DNA of 64,000 nt, taken from the NCBI RefSeq assembly GCF_028551275.1, contig NZ_CP117025.1, forward strand, positions 434,001 to 498,000. The letters are read 5' to 3'. How positions within the stretch are numbered: position 1 is the stretch's first letter; the number at the start of each line of letters is the position of its first letter. The notes below the pieces were generated by a model. That model saw only the letters and a list, made by a program, of their open reading frames with translations, ran no database searches and was not told the origin of the DNA. The position numbers were made by a program, and so were the translations under genes. Positions 48,501 to 56,666 of this stretch are shown one piece after another. Source of the stretch: Sphingomonas hankookensis. Lineage in GTDB: Bacteria; Pseudomonadota; Alphaproteobacteria; Sphingomonadales; Sphingomonadaceae.

Positions 48501-49255
48501 AGCCCCGCACCGTGCGTGCGCAGCCAGCGGCGGGCATCGTTCGGGTTACCCTCGAACAGCGCGTCGACCAGCGCGTGAAAATCGGGGCCGTGGTGCATGT
48601 GGACACGGTGGGCGACCTCATGCGCGACGGTAGCCCGACGGACGAAGCCGGGGGCGAGCAACAGCCGCCAGCTGTAGCGGATCGTGCCGTCGCCGCTGCA
48701 ACTGCCCCAACGCGCCTTGGGATCGCCGATCGCGACTTTGGCGACGGTGACGCCGGCTTTTGCGGCGTAATGGGCGGTGTCTTCGGTGAGGAGGCGCAGC
48801 GCTTCGCGTTTCAGCCAGCGTTCGATGCGGGTCGGGAATTGGTCGGACGGGCCGCCGCAGGTGAGTTCCCCATCGGCTTCCGTATCCCCGCGCAGGCGGG
48901 GATCCAGGGCGTCGATCGCTGACGGTCGCACTGCTTGGCTCTGGACCCCCGCCTTCGCGGGGGTACGGTCGGCGGCGGGAGTAAGCGCAACCGTCCGCGA
49001 CGCCCCTTCCCGCCACAACAGCCGCACCGCGCGATCCGCCACCGGCACCACCGCGCCATCGACGAACGGGCGCCCCTGCGGCAGTTTCGCGCGCTGCGCC
49101 GCGATCCAGTCGGCCTTCTCCCCCGCCCAGGCGACCGCCTTGGCCAGCGCCATCCGCTTCGGCACGGTCAGGCGCACCCGCCCGGTGGCCGGATCGACCG
49201 ACAGCCGCGCGACCCGCGCGCGGGGGTGGCGGACGACCTCGACCCCGTCGATCAC
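48467..49255 (-). CDS. YgjP/DUF45 zinc-metallopeptidase-like protein with REP insertion
   Basis: The 262-residue protein belongs to the SprT/YgjP-like M48-type metal-dependent family with the zinc motif HEVAH near residue 211 (TVAHEVAHRVHMHHGPDFH) and a conserved KARWGSC (PKARWGSCSGDG). A block of about 29 residues (97-125; ...TPAKAGVQSQ... and LDPRLRGDTE) is the translation of a REP-like palindrome at 48881-48967 and is not part of the family. The reading frame is kept. The 3' end overlaps the PBP gene by 34 bp. It shares the row SCO1-ycgN-ygjP. Confidence 0.9.
   Translation of the reverse strand: MIDGVEVVRHPRARVARLSVDPATGRVRLTVPKRMALAKAVAWAGEKADWIAAQRAKLPQGRPFVDGAVVPVADRAVRLLWREGASRTVALTPAADRTPAKAGVQSQAVRPSAIDALDPRLRGDTEADGELTCGGPSDQFPTRIERWLKREALRLLTEDTAHYAAKAGVTVAKVAIGDPKARWGSCSGDGTIRYSWRLLLAPGFVRRATVAHEVAHRVHMHHGPDFHALVDALFEGNPNDARRWLRTHGAGLHWYGRASSSG
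48881..48967. repeat. REP-like repeat, CCCCGCGCAGGCGGGG type, copy 3, inside ygjP
   Basis: The 87 bp element has arms CGTATCCCCGCGCAGGCGGG and GACCCCCGCCTTCGCGGGGG as in the copies at 18976-19061 and 30216-30301. Its length is a multiple of three, so it keeps the ygjP frame on the minus strand. Confidence 0.9.
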
Positions 49256-49698
49256 AGCGTCCGGTCGGTCAGGTGATGTTCGAGGTCGCCGACGTCATTC
49301 TCCGACACGGTCCAGCCGCGCGTCGACTGGCCGGCGGCATGGACGCTCTCCCGGTCCCCGCTGTTGAGATAATGCCAGTCGGGCAAGGGCTTCCCTTCAT
49401 TGCGCAACCGATAGGCGCAGGTGGAGGGCAGCCATTCGATGTCGCCGACATTGCGGGCGTTCAGTCTCACGCATTCGGGAACATATGCATGGCGGTGGCG
49501 ATAGTCGCTGCACTGGCCCATGCGGCGGTCGAGCAGCTTGCACGCGACGTTGGTCGCATGGATCTCGCCCGTATCCTCGTCCTCCAGCTTGTGTAGGCAG
49601 CATTTGCCGCAGCCGTCGCACAGCGCCTCCCACTGCGCCCGGTCGAGTGCCGCCAGCGGCAGGTCTTCCCAGAAGCGTCCGCTGCTCACCGGACCCAT
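49252..49698 (-). CDS. ycgN: YcgN/UPF0260 cysteine-cluster protein
   Basis: The 148-residue protein matches YcgN: FWEDLPLAALDRAQWEALCDGCGKCC, then HKLEDEDTGEI, CSDYRHRHAYVPECVRL and LPSTCAYRLRNEGKPL. The Cys set suggests an Fe-S or Zn site. It overlaps ygjP by 4 bp and the SCO1 gene by 13 bp. Confidence 0.92.
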   Translation of the reverse strand: MGPVSSGRFWEDLPLAALDRAQWEALCDGCGKCCLHKLEDEDTGEIHATNVACKLLDRRMGQCSDYRHRHAYVPECVRLNARNVGDIEWLPSTCAYRLRNEGKPLPDWHYLNSGDRESVHAAGQSTRGWTVSENDVGDLEHHLTDRTL

Positions 49699-50279
49699 TT
49701 CTTCAGTTCGGCGGCGACCGCATCGCCGCCTTCGTCCTGCGGCAGCAGCGCGACCGGCTGGCCTTTGGGGTCCATCAGGATCGCGGTGCGGCTATGGTCC
49801 ATCAGATATTCGGTGGCGCCGGGCGACTGCTGCTTGGCATAGGTCACGCCATAGGCGCGCGCGGCATCGGCGATCGCCTGCGCACTGCCGGTCAGCCCGA
49901 CCATGCGCGGGTGGAAGGCGGAGACGAACTTGCCGACCACCGCAGGCCTGTCGCGTTCGGGATCGACCGTCACGAAGATCGGCACGACCTTCGCGCCCAA
50001 TTCCGGCTCCTCGCTCTCGAACGCCTTCACGCCCGCCGCGATATTCTGCACATCGACCGGGCAGACATCGGGGCAATAGGTGTAACCGAAATACATGATC
50101 CGCCACTTGCCGGCGAAATCGGTATCGCGCACGACCTTGCCCGTGGAATCGGTCAGCACGAACGGCCCGCCGATCCGCGCGCCGGCCAGCGGCGGGGTGG
50201 CGGCCGGTTCGGGCGCGCCTCCACAGGCGGCAAGGGCCAGCGCGAGCGCCGGAATCACGGTACGCAGGATGCTGTTCAT
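49686..50279 (-). CDS. SCO1/SenC family copper chaperone lipoprotein
   Basis: SCO proteins deliver copper to cytochrome c oxidase. The 197-residue protein has a lipoprotein signal (LALAACGG), the CxxxC copper motif at C69/C73 (YTYCPDVCPVD) and the conserved His at 162 (MDHSRTAIL). It faces the periplasm. The ATG at 50279 is chosen; ATGs upstream encode non-signal extensions. Row: SCO1, ycgN, ygjP. Confidence 0.93.
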   Translation of the reverse strand: MNSILRTVIPALALALAACGGAPEPAATPPLAGARIGGPFVLTDSTGKVVRDTDFAGKWRIMYFGYTYCPDVCPVDVQNIAAGVKAFESEEPELGAKVVPIFVTVDPERDRPAVVGKFVSAFHPRMVGLTGSAQAIADAARAYGVTYAKQQSPGATEYLMDHSRTAILMDPKGQPVALLPQDEGGDAVAAELKKWVR

Positions 50280-50349
50280 GGTGTTGCCAGCCATGATCTG
50301 ATAGGCGACGGCTTGCAAGTCGCGTAACGTCCCAGTGGAGCCTGTTCCC

Positions 50350-50946
50350 ATGTCCGCCATCCGCCTCGCCCTCGCCGCCGCGCTGATGCTGCCCGCCGCC
50401 GCGCACGCGCAGCAGATGTCGCCGGGCTATGTCTTCCTGAAGGCGATCCGCGACGAGGACGGGAACAAGGTGAACGACATTCTGGGGCAGCCCGGACAGA
50501 CGATCATCAACACCAAGGACCGCACCACCGGCGAAGGCGCGCTGCACATCGTCGCGAAGAGCGGCAACCTGACCTATCTGCGCTTCCTGCTGGCGAAGGG
50601 CGCGAACCCGAACCTGCAGGACAATCGCGGCAACACGCCCGCGCTGCTGGCGGTGGAATCGGGGTCGGTCGAGGCGATCAACGCGCTGGCGGCGCGGAAG
50701 GCGAACCTGAATCTCGGCAACAGCAGCGGCGAAACCCCGCTGATCCGCGCGGTACAGCTGCGCAACCTCGACATGGTGCGCACGCTGATCGCCGCCGGTG
50801 CCAACCCCGACCAGGCCGACGTCATCGCCGGCATGTCGGCGCGCGACTATGCCAAGCGCGACACGCGGACCCCGGCGCTGCTGAAGGTGATCGAGGAAGC
50901 ACCGGCAGCCAAGCCCAAGGCGGCGGTCGCCGGTCCTCGCATGTGA
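50350..50946 (+). CDS. Exported ankyrin-repeat protein
   Basis: The 198-residue protein has a signal peptide (MSAIRLALAAALMLPAAAHA) and three to four ankyrin repeats: GEGALHIVAKSGNLTYLRFLLAKGANPNLQ-like, then RGNTPALLAVESGSVEAINAL and GETPLIRAVQLRNLDMVRTL. It probably acts in the periplasm by protein binding. A start at 50335 is possible; ATG at 50350 has GGAG 8 bp upstream. Divergent from SCO1. Confidence 0.88.
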   Translation: MSAIRLALAAALMLPAAAHAQQMSPGYVFLKAIRDEDGNKVNDILGQPGQTIINTKDRTTGEGALHIVAKSGNLTYLRFLLAKGANPNLQDNRGNTPALLAVESGSVEAINALAARKANLNLGNSSGETPLIRAVQLRNLDMVRTLIAAGANPDQADVIAGMSARDYAKRDTRTPALLKVIEEAPAAKPKAAVAGPRM

Positions 50947-51035
50947 GTTCGCCGGCTCGTCGACAGAGTTATCCACAGGGTCGCGTCGCCCGACACCGCC
51001 GCTGAGGCCAAGTGGATCGACATTCACGCGCCTAT

Positions 51036-51145
51036 CGTCACCCCGGACCTGTTCCGGGGTCCACCACGCCGCGAACGCTATGGATAGAGGCTCGATCCGC
51101 ACCGCTTGGCCGCGCCGTGGACCCCGGAACAGGTCCGGGGTGACG
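51036..51145. repeat. REP-like repeat, CCGGACCTGTTCCGGGG type
   Basis: The left arm CGTCACCCCGGACCTGTTCC and right arm GACCCCGGAACAGGTCCGGG flank a 60 bp core. It lies between the ankyrin gene and ssb (convergent). Confidence 0.84.
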
Positions 51146-51186
51146 AAAATAATGGCGGGCCGCTCTCGTCGTACCGCTGTCCGCGA

Positions 51187-51747
51187 TCAGAACGGTACGT
51201 CGTCGTCCAGATCGTCGCCGAAGCCGCCGCCGCCGAAATTGCCGCCCTTGTTGCCGCCGGAATTGAACCCGCCGCCGCTGCCGCCGCCGCGCGATCCGCC
51301 GCCGCCATAGCCGCCGCCCGAACCGCCGCCGAAGTCATCGCCGCCACCGAAGTCGCCACCGCCGCGGTTGCCACCGCCGCCGCCCTGGCCGCCGCCGGGA
51401 CCGTCGAGCATCGTCAGCACGCTGTTGAAGCCCTGCAGCACGATTTCGGTGCTGTACTTGTCCTGGCCGTTCTGGTCCTGCCACTTCCGCGTCTGGAGCT
51501 GGCCTTCGATATAGACCTTCGAGCCCTTGCGCAGGAAACGCTCGGCGACGTTGGCCAGCCCTTCGTTGAAGATCGCGACCGAATGCCATTCGGTCTTTTC
51601 CTTGCGCTCGCCCGAATTGCGGTCCTTCCACGATTCCGACGTCGCGATGCGCAGGTTCACGACCTTGCCGCCATTCTGGAACGACCGCGATTCCGGGTCG
51701 CGGCCCAGATTGCCCACGAGGATGACTTTATTGACGCTGCCGGCCAT
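51187..51747 (-). CDS. ssb: Single-stranded DNA-binding protein
   Basis: SSB binds ssDNA in replication and repair. The 186-residue protein has an OB fold ([55 protein letters not shown]), then a Gly-rich linker of about 65 residues and the acidic tip DDDVPF that binds partner proteins. ATG at 51747. The frame stays open upstream without similarity. Confidence 0.96.
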   Translation of the reverse strand: MAGSVNKVILVGNLGRDPESRSFQNGGKVVNLRIATSESWKDRNSGERKEKTEWHSVAIFNEGLANVAERFLRKGSKVYIEGQLQTRKWQDQNGQDKYSTEIVLQGFNSVLTMLDGPGGGQGGGGGNRGGGDFGGGDDFGGGSGGGYGGGGSRGGGSGGGFNSGGNKGGNFGGGGFGDDLDDDVPF

Positions 51748-51847
51748 GGCGCAGTTCTCCGAGAAAAGTATAGCCCGGCTTCCTATGCCACCGGGCTGCG
51801 CGACGCCAGTACTTGCCGAAGCGGGGGGCACGGTTCATCGTACCGCG

Positions 51848-52024
51848 ATGGGCGACGTCATCAACCTCAACCGGTTCCGTAAAGGCCGCGACAAGGTCGC
51901 CAGGGCGCAGGAGGCGGACGCCAACCGCCGCAAGTTCGGCCGGACCAAGGCGGAGAAGGCGGTCGAGGAAAGCGAGGAGGCGCGGCGGAAGGCATTGCTC
52001 GATGGGGCGAAGCTGGACGACTAG
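51848..52024 (+). CDS. DUF4169 family protein
   Basis: The 58-residue basic protein starts MGDVINLNRFRKGRDKVAR and has RKFGRTKAEKAVEESEEARR, as in DUF4169. It lies divergent from ssb. The family is small and unstudied; charged helices suggest nucleic-acid or protein contacts, but that is speculative. Confidence 0.85.
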   Translation: MGDVINLNRFRKGRDKVARAQEADANRRKFGRTKAEKAVEESEEARRKALLDGAKLDD

Positions 52025-52042
52025 CGGCGGTCGGGCAACGCT

Positions 52043-52138
52043 CGTCATTCCCGCGAAGGCGGGAATCCCGTGCCGCTGACGGTCCTGATACCGGCGCTAC
52101 CTGAGCGTGTATGGACTCCCGCCTTCGCGGGAGTGACG
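52043..52138. repeat. REP-like repeat, TTCCCGCGAAGGCGGGAA type
   Basis: The left arm CGTCATTCCCGCGAAGGCGG and right arm ACTCCCGCCTTCGCGGGAGT flank a core containing CGTGTATGGA. It matches the element at 17936-18031 and lies between DUF4169 and feoB (convergent). Confidence 0.85.
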
Positions 52139-52143
52139 AAGCC

Positions 52144-53997
52144 CTACCCCAGCCCGAAGGCGACCGCCGTCCAATAGGTCGCACCCGCCGCGATATAGGC
52201 CAGCGCGAAGAGATAGCCGATCATCACCAAAGGCCATTTCCAGCCATTGGTCTCGCGCCGCGCGACCGCGATGGTCGACAGGCATTGCGGCGCGAACACG
52301 AACCACGCGAGGAAGGCGAGCGCGGTGGCGAGGCTCCAGCGCCCGGCCAGCCGCCCGCCCAGTTCCTGCGCGCCCTGTTCCTCGTCCGCCGCGTCGATCG
52401 CATAGACGGTCTGCAGCGCCGACACCGCGACTTCGCGCGCCGCCATCGCCGGGATCACCGCCAGCGACATTTCATGGTTGAAGCCGATCGGCCGCAGCAC
52501 GACCTCCAGCCCCGATGCGATCCGCCCGGCGATCGAATATTCCGACTGCTTCACGCCCGCCGGCGCAACCGGATAGGATGTGAGCAGCCACAGCGCGACG
52601 GTCACCTGCAGGATGATCGTGCCCGCGCGGCGCAGGAAGACATAGGCGCGCTGCCACAGGCCGATGGCGATGTCGCGGATCGAAGGCAGCTGATAGCGCG
52701 GCATCTCCATCAGGAAGCCGCCGCCTACCCCCTTGGTCGCGGTCCGGCGCAGCACGAACGCGGCGATCACGGCGCCCAGGATGCCGGTCAGGTACAGCAC
52801 CAGCAGCACCAACCCTTGCAGGCCCACCCCCGGCAGTACCTGCCGCGCCGGGATGAACGCGCCGATGATCACCGCATAGACCGGCAGGCGCGCCGAACAG
52901 GTCATCAGCGGCGCGATCAGGATCGTGGTCAGCCGCTCCTTCGGATCATCGATCGACCGCGTCGCCATGATGCCGGGAATGGCGCAGGCGAAGGACGACA
53001 GCAGCGGGATGAACGCGCGGCCGGACAGGCCGACCCCGCTCATCAACCGGTCCATCAGGAACGCGGCGCGCACCATATAGCCCGATGCTTCGAGCAGCAG
53101 GATGAACACGAACAGGATCAGGATCTGCGGCAGGAACACCACCACCGATCCGACACCGTTGATGATCCCTTCGACCAGCAGCGAACGCAGGAAATTGTCG
53201 GGCAGGTTGGCGACGGCGGTATCGGCCAGCCAGCCCTGCAACCCCTCGATCCAGCCGATCGGTGCTTCGGACCAGCTGAACACCGCCTGGAACATGACGA
53301 ACAGGATGGCGAGCAGCAGGATCGGGCCGACCACCGGATGCAGCGCGACGCGGTCAATGCCCCGCGTGACGGCGCGCATCCGCGGCTGTTCGGCGGTCGC
53401 GGCGCGCGAGATGCGACGTGCCTCGCGCTGAAAATGGCGGATATCGGCATCGACCGACTCGACCGGCGCGGTGCGCGGTGCCGACGCGAGGATGCCGGCC
53501 AGCGCCGCACGCAGTTCGTCCAGCCCGCGCTTGCGCACCGCGACGGTCGCGACCACCGGCAGGCCGAGTTCGGCGGACAGCGCGGCGAGGTCGATCTTCA
53601 ACCCGTCGCGCGTCGCCATGTCGATCATGTTGAGCGCCAGCACCATCGGCCGCCCCAGCGATTTCAGCTGGAGGACGAAGCGCAGATGATTGTCGAGATT
53701 GGTGGCGTCGGCGACGACGATCAGCGCGTCGGGCACCCGCTCGCCCGCCTGCCGCCCCAGCACCACGTCGCGGGTGACCGCTTCGTCGGGGCTGGAGGGA
53801 TCGAGGCTGTAGGTGCCCGGAAGGTCGACCAGTTCGATCGGGCGTCCGTCGTCCAAGGCAAGGCGCCCCGAATGGCGCTCCACGGTGACGCCGGGATAAT
53901 TGCCGACCTTCTGCCGCGCGCCGGTTAGCGCGTTGAACAGCGCCGTCTTGCCGGCATTGGGATTGCCGACCAGCGCGACCAGAGGTGCAGGGTTCAC
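52144..53997 (-). CDS. feoB: Ferrous iron transporter FeoB
   Basis: FeoB is the G-domain-regulated Fe2+ importer of the inner membrane. The 617-residue protein has the G domain (GNPNAGKTALFNALTG, DLPGTYSLD, NMIDMA) followed by a helical GDI-like region and about eight TM helices with FLPQILILFVFILLLEASGY and MATRSIDD. The GTG at 53997 lies 14 bp after the feoA stop. ATG or other starts upstream are not supported. A Fur-like box lies at the start of feoA. Confidence 0.94.
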   Translation of the reverse strand: MNPAPLVALVGNPNAGKTALFNALTGARQKVGNYPGVTVERHSGRLALDDGRPIELVDLPGTYSLDPSSPDEAVTRDVVLGRQAGERVPDALIVVADATNLDNHLRFVLQLKSLGRPMVLALNMIDMATRDGLKIDLAALSAELGLPVVATVAVRKRGLDELRAALAGILASAPRTAPVESVDADIRHFQREARRISRAATAEQPRMRAVTRGIDRVALHPVVGPILLLAILFVMFQAVFSWSEAPIGWIEGLQGWLADTAVANLPDNFLRSLLVEGIINGVGSVVVFLPQILILFVFILLLEASGYMVRAAFLMDRLMSGVGLSGRAFIPLLSSFACAIPGIMATRSIDDPKERLTTILIAPLMTCSARLPVYAVIIGAFIPARQVLPGVGLQGLVLLVLYLTGILGAVIAAFVLRRTATKGVGGGFLMEMPRYQLPSIRDIAIGLWQRAYVFLRRAGTIILQVTVALWLLTSYPVAPAGVKQSEYSIAGRIASGLEVVLRPIGFNHEMSLAVIPAMAAREVAVSALQTVYAIDAADEEQGAQELGGRLAGRWSLATALAFLAWFVFAPQCLSTIAVARRETNGWKWPLVMIGYLFALAYIAAGATYWTAVAFGLG

Positions 53998-54011
53998 GTG
54001 AGAGGTGCCGT

Positions 54012-54269
54012 TCAGCCCGCCAGCGGTGCGACGCGGATCGCGCCAGCGACATGCGCGCGCAGCGCCACCGTCATCCGTCCGATCCGACAGGCCAGCGGCC
54101 CGCCCGCCAGCATCGCACGATGGAGCAGTTCGATATCGACCCCTTCGTCGAGGCCGAATTCGCGCAGGCGTCGCGCCTCCGCCGGCGACATGCCCTCCCA
54201 ATCGACCGATGCGACCGTTGCCCCGCAGGTGCGGGGCAGCTGGGAAAGAGGCAGGTTGGGCGACAACAT
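54012..54269 (-). CDS. feoA: FeoA family iron transport accessory protein
   Basis: FeoA is a small SH3-like protein that helps FeoB. The 85-residue product has the FeoA pattern RRLREFGLDEGVDIELLHRA and AGGPLACRIGRMTVALRAHVA. It precedes feoB, so the pair forms an operon. The start ATG at 54269 overlaps the Fur-like box. Confidence 0.9.
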   Translation of the reverse strand: MLSPNLPLSQLPRTCGATVASVDWEGMSPAEARRLREFGLDEGVDIELLHRAMLAGGPLACRIGRMTVALRAHVAGAIRVAPLAG

Positions 54270-54286
54270 TGCGACTGATTAGCAAT
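54268..54286. promoter_or_regulatory. Candidate Fur box at the feoA start codon
   Basis: The 19 bp palindrome ATTGCGACTGATTAGCAAT has ATTGC and GCAAT arms and differs at two positions from the proteobacterial Fur-type pattern ATTGCGAATGATTCGCAAT. It overlaps the feoA ATG (54267-54269 on the minus strand). Fe-bound Fur would then repress the ferrous importer. Confidence 0.6.
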
Positions 54287-54333
54287 AAGCAGCCGCCAAG
54301 GGAAGCGGATTCTTCGCCCGTCGCGGCAGGCGT

Positions 54334-55020
54334 TTAGACCGCCGGGTAGCGCAGCCGCCCGATGAAGCGCGACAGACTCAACCGCCGTTCGGGATCGCGC
54401 GACGACAGGATGCGGCCCTTCATCTTCTCGAACCGCATGATCCCGTCGATCCGCCGCGCCAGGAACGCGCGGGTATCGGCATGGCCGCCGCTTTCGTCGT
54501 CGAGGAACACCGCGATCGTCGCGCCATAGACCGCGCCCAGCATCGCCCGCTTGGTATAATGGTTGTAATCGGTCGCCTTGTCGCCGGCCAAGCGCCACAT
54601 CAGGTCGACCGTCCGCCAGCCGAGCTTCGTCGCGCGCGCGACATTTCGCGGCATGGCGAGGATCGCCAGCGCACGGCGCAGCGCTTCCCGCTCGCCCGCG
54701 ACCGCCGCCAGCCGCGCCTCGACCAGCGCCGTGATCCTTTCGCGAATCTTCATCGCAGCCAGAGCGTCGGCGCTGACCGCTTCCATCATGCGGCGGTCGA
54801 TCTCGCCGAACCAGGCATCGATCATCTCGACCGCGCTGCCGCCATAGGCCAGCCGGGCAACATCGGCATCGGCGCCGAAGGTCCGCGCCGCCGCCTCAAC
54901 CGCCTTGTCGCTCCACCCGTCGAACGCGGCATTGGCCGCGACCAGCGGCGCGAGCGCGGCGCGCAGTTCGTCGAGCGTCAGGTCGGCAGGTGCCAGCGGT
55001 GCGATCGCGTCTTCGGTCAT
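54334..55020 (-). CDS. COQ9 family protein
   Basis: COQ9 proteins bind lipids and assist ubiquinone biosynthesis. The 228-residue protein begins MTEDAIAPLAPADLTLDELRAAL and has SDKAVEAAARTFGADADVARLAYGG, RRMMEAVSADALAAMKIRER and a C-terminal LGWRTVDLMWRLAGD with TDYNHYTKRAMLGAVYGAT, typical for the family. Located divergently from the glutaredoxin gene. Confidence 0.92.
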   Translation of the reverse strand: MTEDAIAPLAPADLTLDELRAALAPLVAANAAFDGWSDKAVEAAARTFGADADVARLAYGGSAVEMIDAWFGEIDRRMMEAVSADALAAMKIRERITALVEARLAAVAGEREALRRALAILAMPRNVARATKLGWRTVDLMWRLAGDKATDYNHYTKRAMLGAVYGATIAVFLDDESGGHADTRAFLARRIDGIMRFEKMKGRILSSRDPERRLSLSRFIGRLRYPAV

Positions 55021-55116
55021 GGACCTTAGCTAGGACGCGCAGGGCGAAACGGCAACGGCGGAACCCGTGCGCATCCGACACGCTATGGCGACGTACATGC
55101 ATCAGAAGGAACCGTC

Positions 55117-55365
55117 ATGGCCGACACCCGCGAAGCGACGCTGTATCGCATGGTCCTGCCCGACCACATCTGCCCGTTCGGGGTAAAGGCCAAGCAGCTG
55201 CTGCAATCGGCCGGCTTCACCGTCGACGACCGCATCCTGCGCAGCCGCGAGGAAGTCGACGCGTTCAAGGCGAAGCACGGCGTCGACACCACCCCGCAAG
55301 TGTTCATCGATGGCCAGCGCATCGGCGGCAGCGACGATGTGGAACGCTATCTCGCCGACATGTGA
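55117..55365 (+). CDS. Glutaredoxin, CPFG type
   Basis: The 82-residue protein has a thioredoxin-fold with the active-site CPFG (C19) and the glutathione-binding TPQVFIDGQRIGGSDDVE. Only one Cys is in the motif, as in monothiol-type glutaredoxins, though the sequence CPFG is not the CGFS of the Fe-S carriers. It may reduce mixed disulfides. It is divergent from COQ9. Confidence 0.88.
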   Translation: MADTREATLYRMVLPDHICPFGVKAKQLLQSAGFTVDDRILRSREEVDAFKAKHGVDTTPQVFIDGQRIGGSDDVERYLADM

Positions 55366-55474
55366 TCGACGCGCCACGGCGGCGCATTCCTTGCCCGGAG
55401 ATGGGATTTTACCCCTGCCGCTTAGGCATTCGATCGGCCTATAGGCGGCATCCACGCCGTCTTCGGGAGTTTTC

Positions 55475-56665
55475 ATGCCGTTCCGTTCGCTGGTCGCCCA
55501 GCCCGCCGACTCGCTGCTTCGCCTGATCGGGGCGTTCCGTGCCGACCCCCGAGCGCACAAGATCGACCTGGGCGTCGGCGTGTTCCGCGACGATCACGGC
55601 CATACCCCGGTGATGCAGGCGGTGAAGCAGGCCGAAATGCGCCTGATCGCGACGCAGGACAGCAAGGCCTATCTGGGGCCGGAGGGCGACAAGGGGTTCG
55701 TGGCGCTGCTCGAACCGCTGGTGTTCGGACGGGGTTTCCCGGCGGAGCGCCGCTGCGGATTGCAGACGCCGGGCGGCACCGGCGCGCTGCGGCTGGGCGC
55801 CGAGCTGCTGGCCAAGGCCGGGGTGCGCCGCATCCTGGTCGGCCAGCCGAGCTGGGCCAACCACGCTCCGGTCTTTGCCGCCGCCGGCATCGTCGTGGTG
55901 CCGCACGCGATGTTCGACATGGGCGCGCAACGTATCGACCTGCCCGCACTTCGCGCGGCAATCGGGCAGGCGGAGGCGGGCGACGCGATCCTGCTGCACG
56001 GTTGCTGCCACAATCCGACCGGGATCGATCCGACGGCGGAGGAATGGCGCGCGATCGCCGATGCGGTCGCGGACAGCCGGCTCGTGCCGTTCATCGACCT
56101 TGCCTATCAGGGGCTGGGCGACGGCATGGAGGCCGATGCCGCCGGCACGCGCATGGTGCTGGACGCGGTGCCGTTCGCGGTCGTCGCCTATTCGTGCGAC
56201 AAGAATTTCGGGCTGTACCGCGAACGCACCGGCGCGCTGTGGGCGACCACGCCCGAGCCGCAAGCGCGCGACATCGTGCTGTCGAACCTGCTGGCGCTGG
56301 CCCGCGCCAACTGGTCGATGCCGCCCGACCATGGTGCGGCAGCGGTGCGGATCGTATTGGAAAATGAGCAGCTCGCCGCCGACTGGCGCGGCGAACTGGA
56401 TGCGCTGCGTACCCGGTTGCAGGGGCTGCGCGGCGAGCTGGCGGCGCTGGGACAGGTGGGGTCGGTCGATCTCGCCCCACTGGCGCAGGGCAAGGGCATG
56501 TTCGCGACGCTGCCGCTGACCCCGGCGCAGATCGAATGGCTGCGCGCGACCCACGGCATCTACATGGCGGGATCGGGCCGGATCAACATCGCCGGCTTTG
56601 CCCCCGGCGACATCGCCCGATTCGGCGAGGCGTTGGTCGACCTGGGTCGTGCCGGAATCGCCTGA
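55475..56665 (+). CDS. tyrB: Aromatic amino acid aminotransferase, TyrB-like
   Basis: The 396-residue PLP enzyme matches the class I-alpha group (AspC/TyrB): KIDLGVGVFRDDHGHTPVM, HGCCHNPTGIDPT and the PLP Lys in YSCDKNFGLYRERTGAL, with a C-terminal GIYMAGSGRINIAG. It would make Phe, Tyr or Asp by transamination. A second aspartate-type enzyme is at 32984. The ATG at 55475 has GGGAG upstream, as in the Old Yellow Enzyme gene. Confidence 0.92.
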   Translation: MPFRSLVAQPADSLLRLIGAFRADPRAHKIDLGVGVFRDDHGHTPVMQAVKQAEMRLIATQDSKAYLGPEGDKGFVALLEPLVFGRGFPAERRCGLQTPGGTGALRLGAELLAKAGVRRILVGQPSWANHAPVFAAAGIVVVPHAMFDMGAQRIDLPALRAAIGQAEAGDAILLHGCCHNPTGIDPTAEEWRAIADAVADSRLVPFIDLAYQGLGDGMEADAAGTRMVLDAVPFAVVAYSCDKNFGLYRERTGALWATTPEPQARDIVLSNLLALARANWSMPPDHGAAAVRIVLENEQLAADWRGELDALRTRLQGLRGELAALGQVGSVDLAPLAQGKGMFATLPLTPAQIEWLRATHGIYMAGSGRINIAGFAPGDIARFGEALVDLGRAGIA

Positions 56666-56666
56666 G

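Noticed and set aside
52111-53928. A 605-codon open frame on the plus strand
   Set aside because: It lies opposite feoB, which has intact G motifs and TM helices. The translation is dominated by Arg, Asp, Gln and His without a fold.
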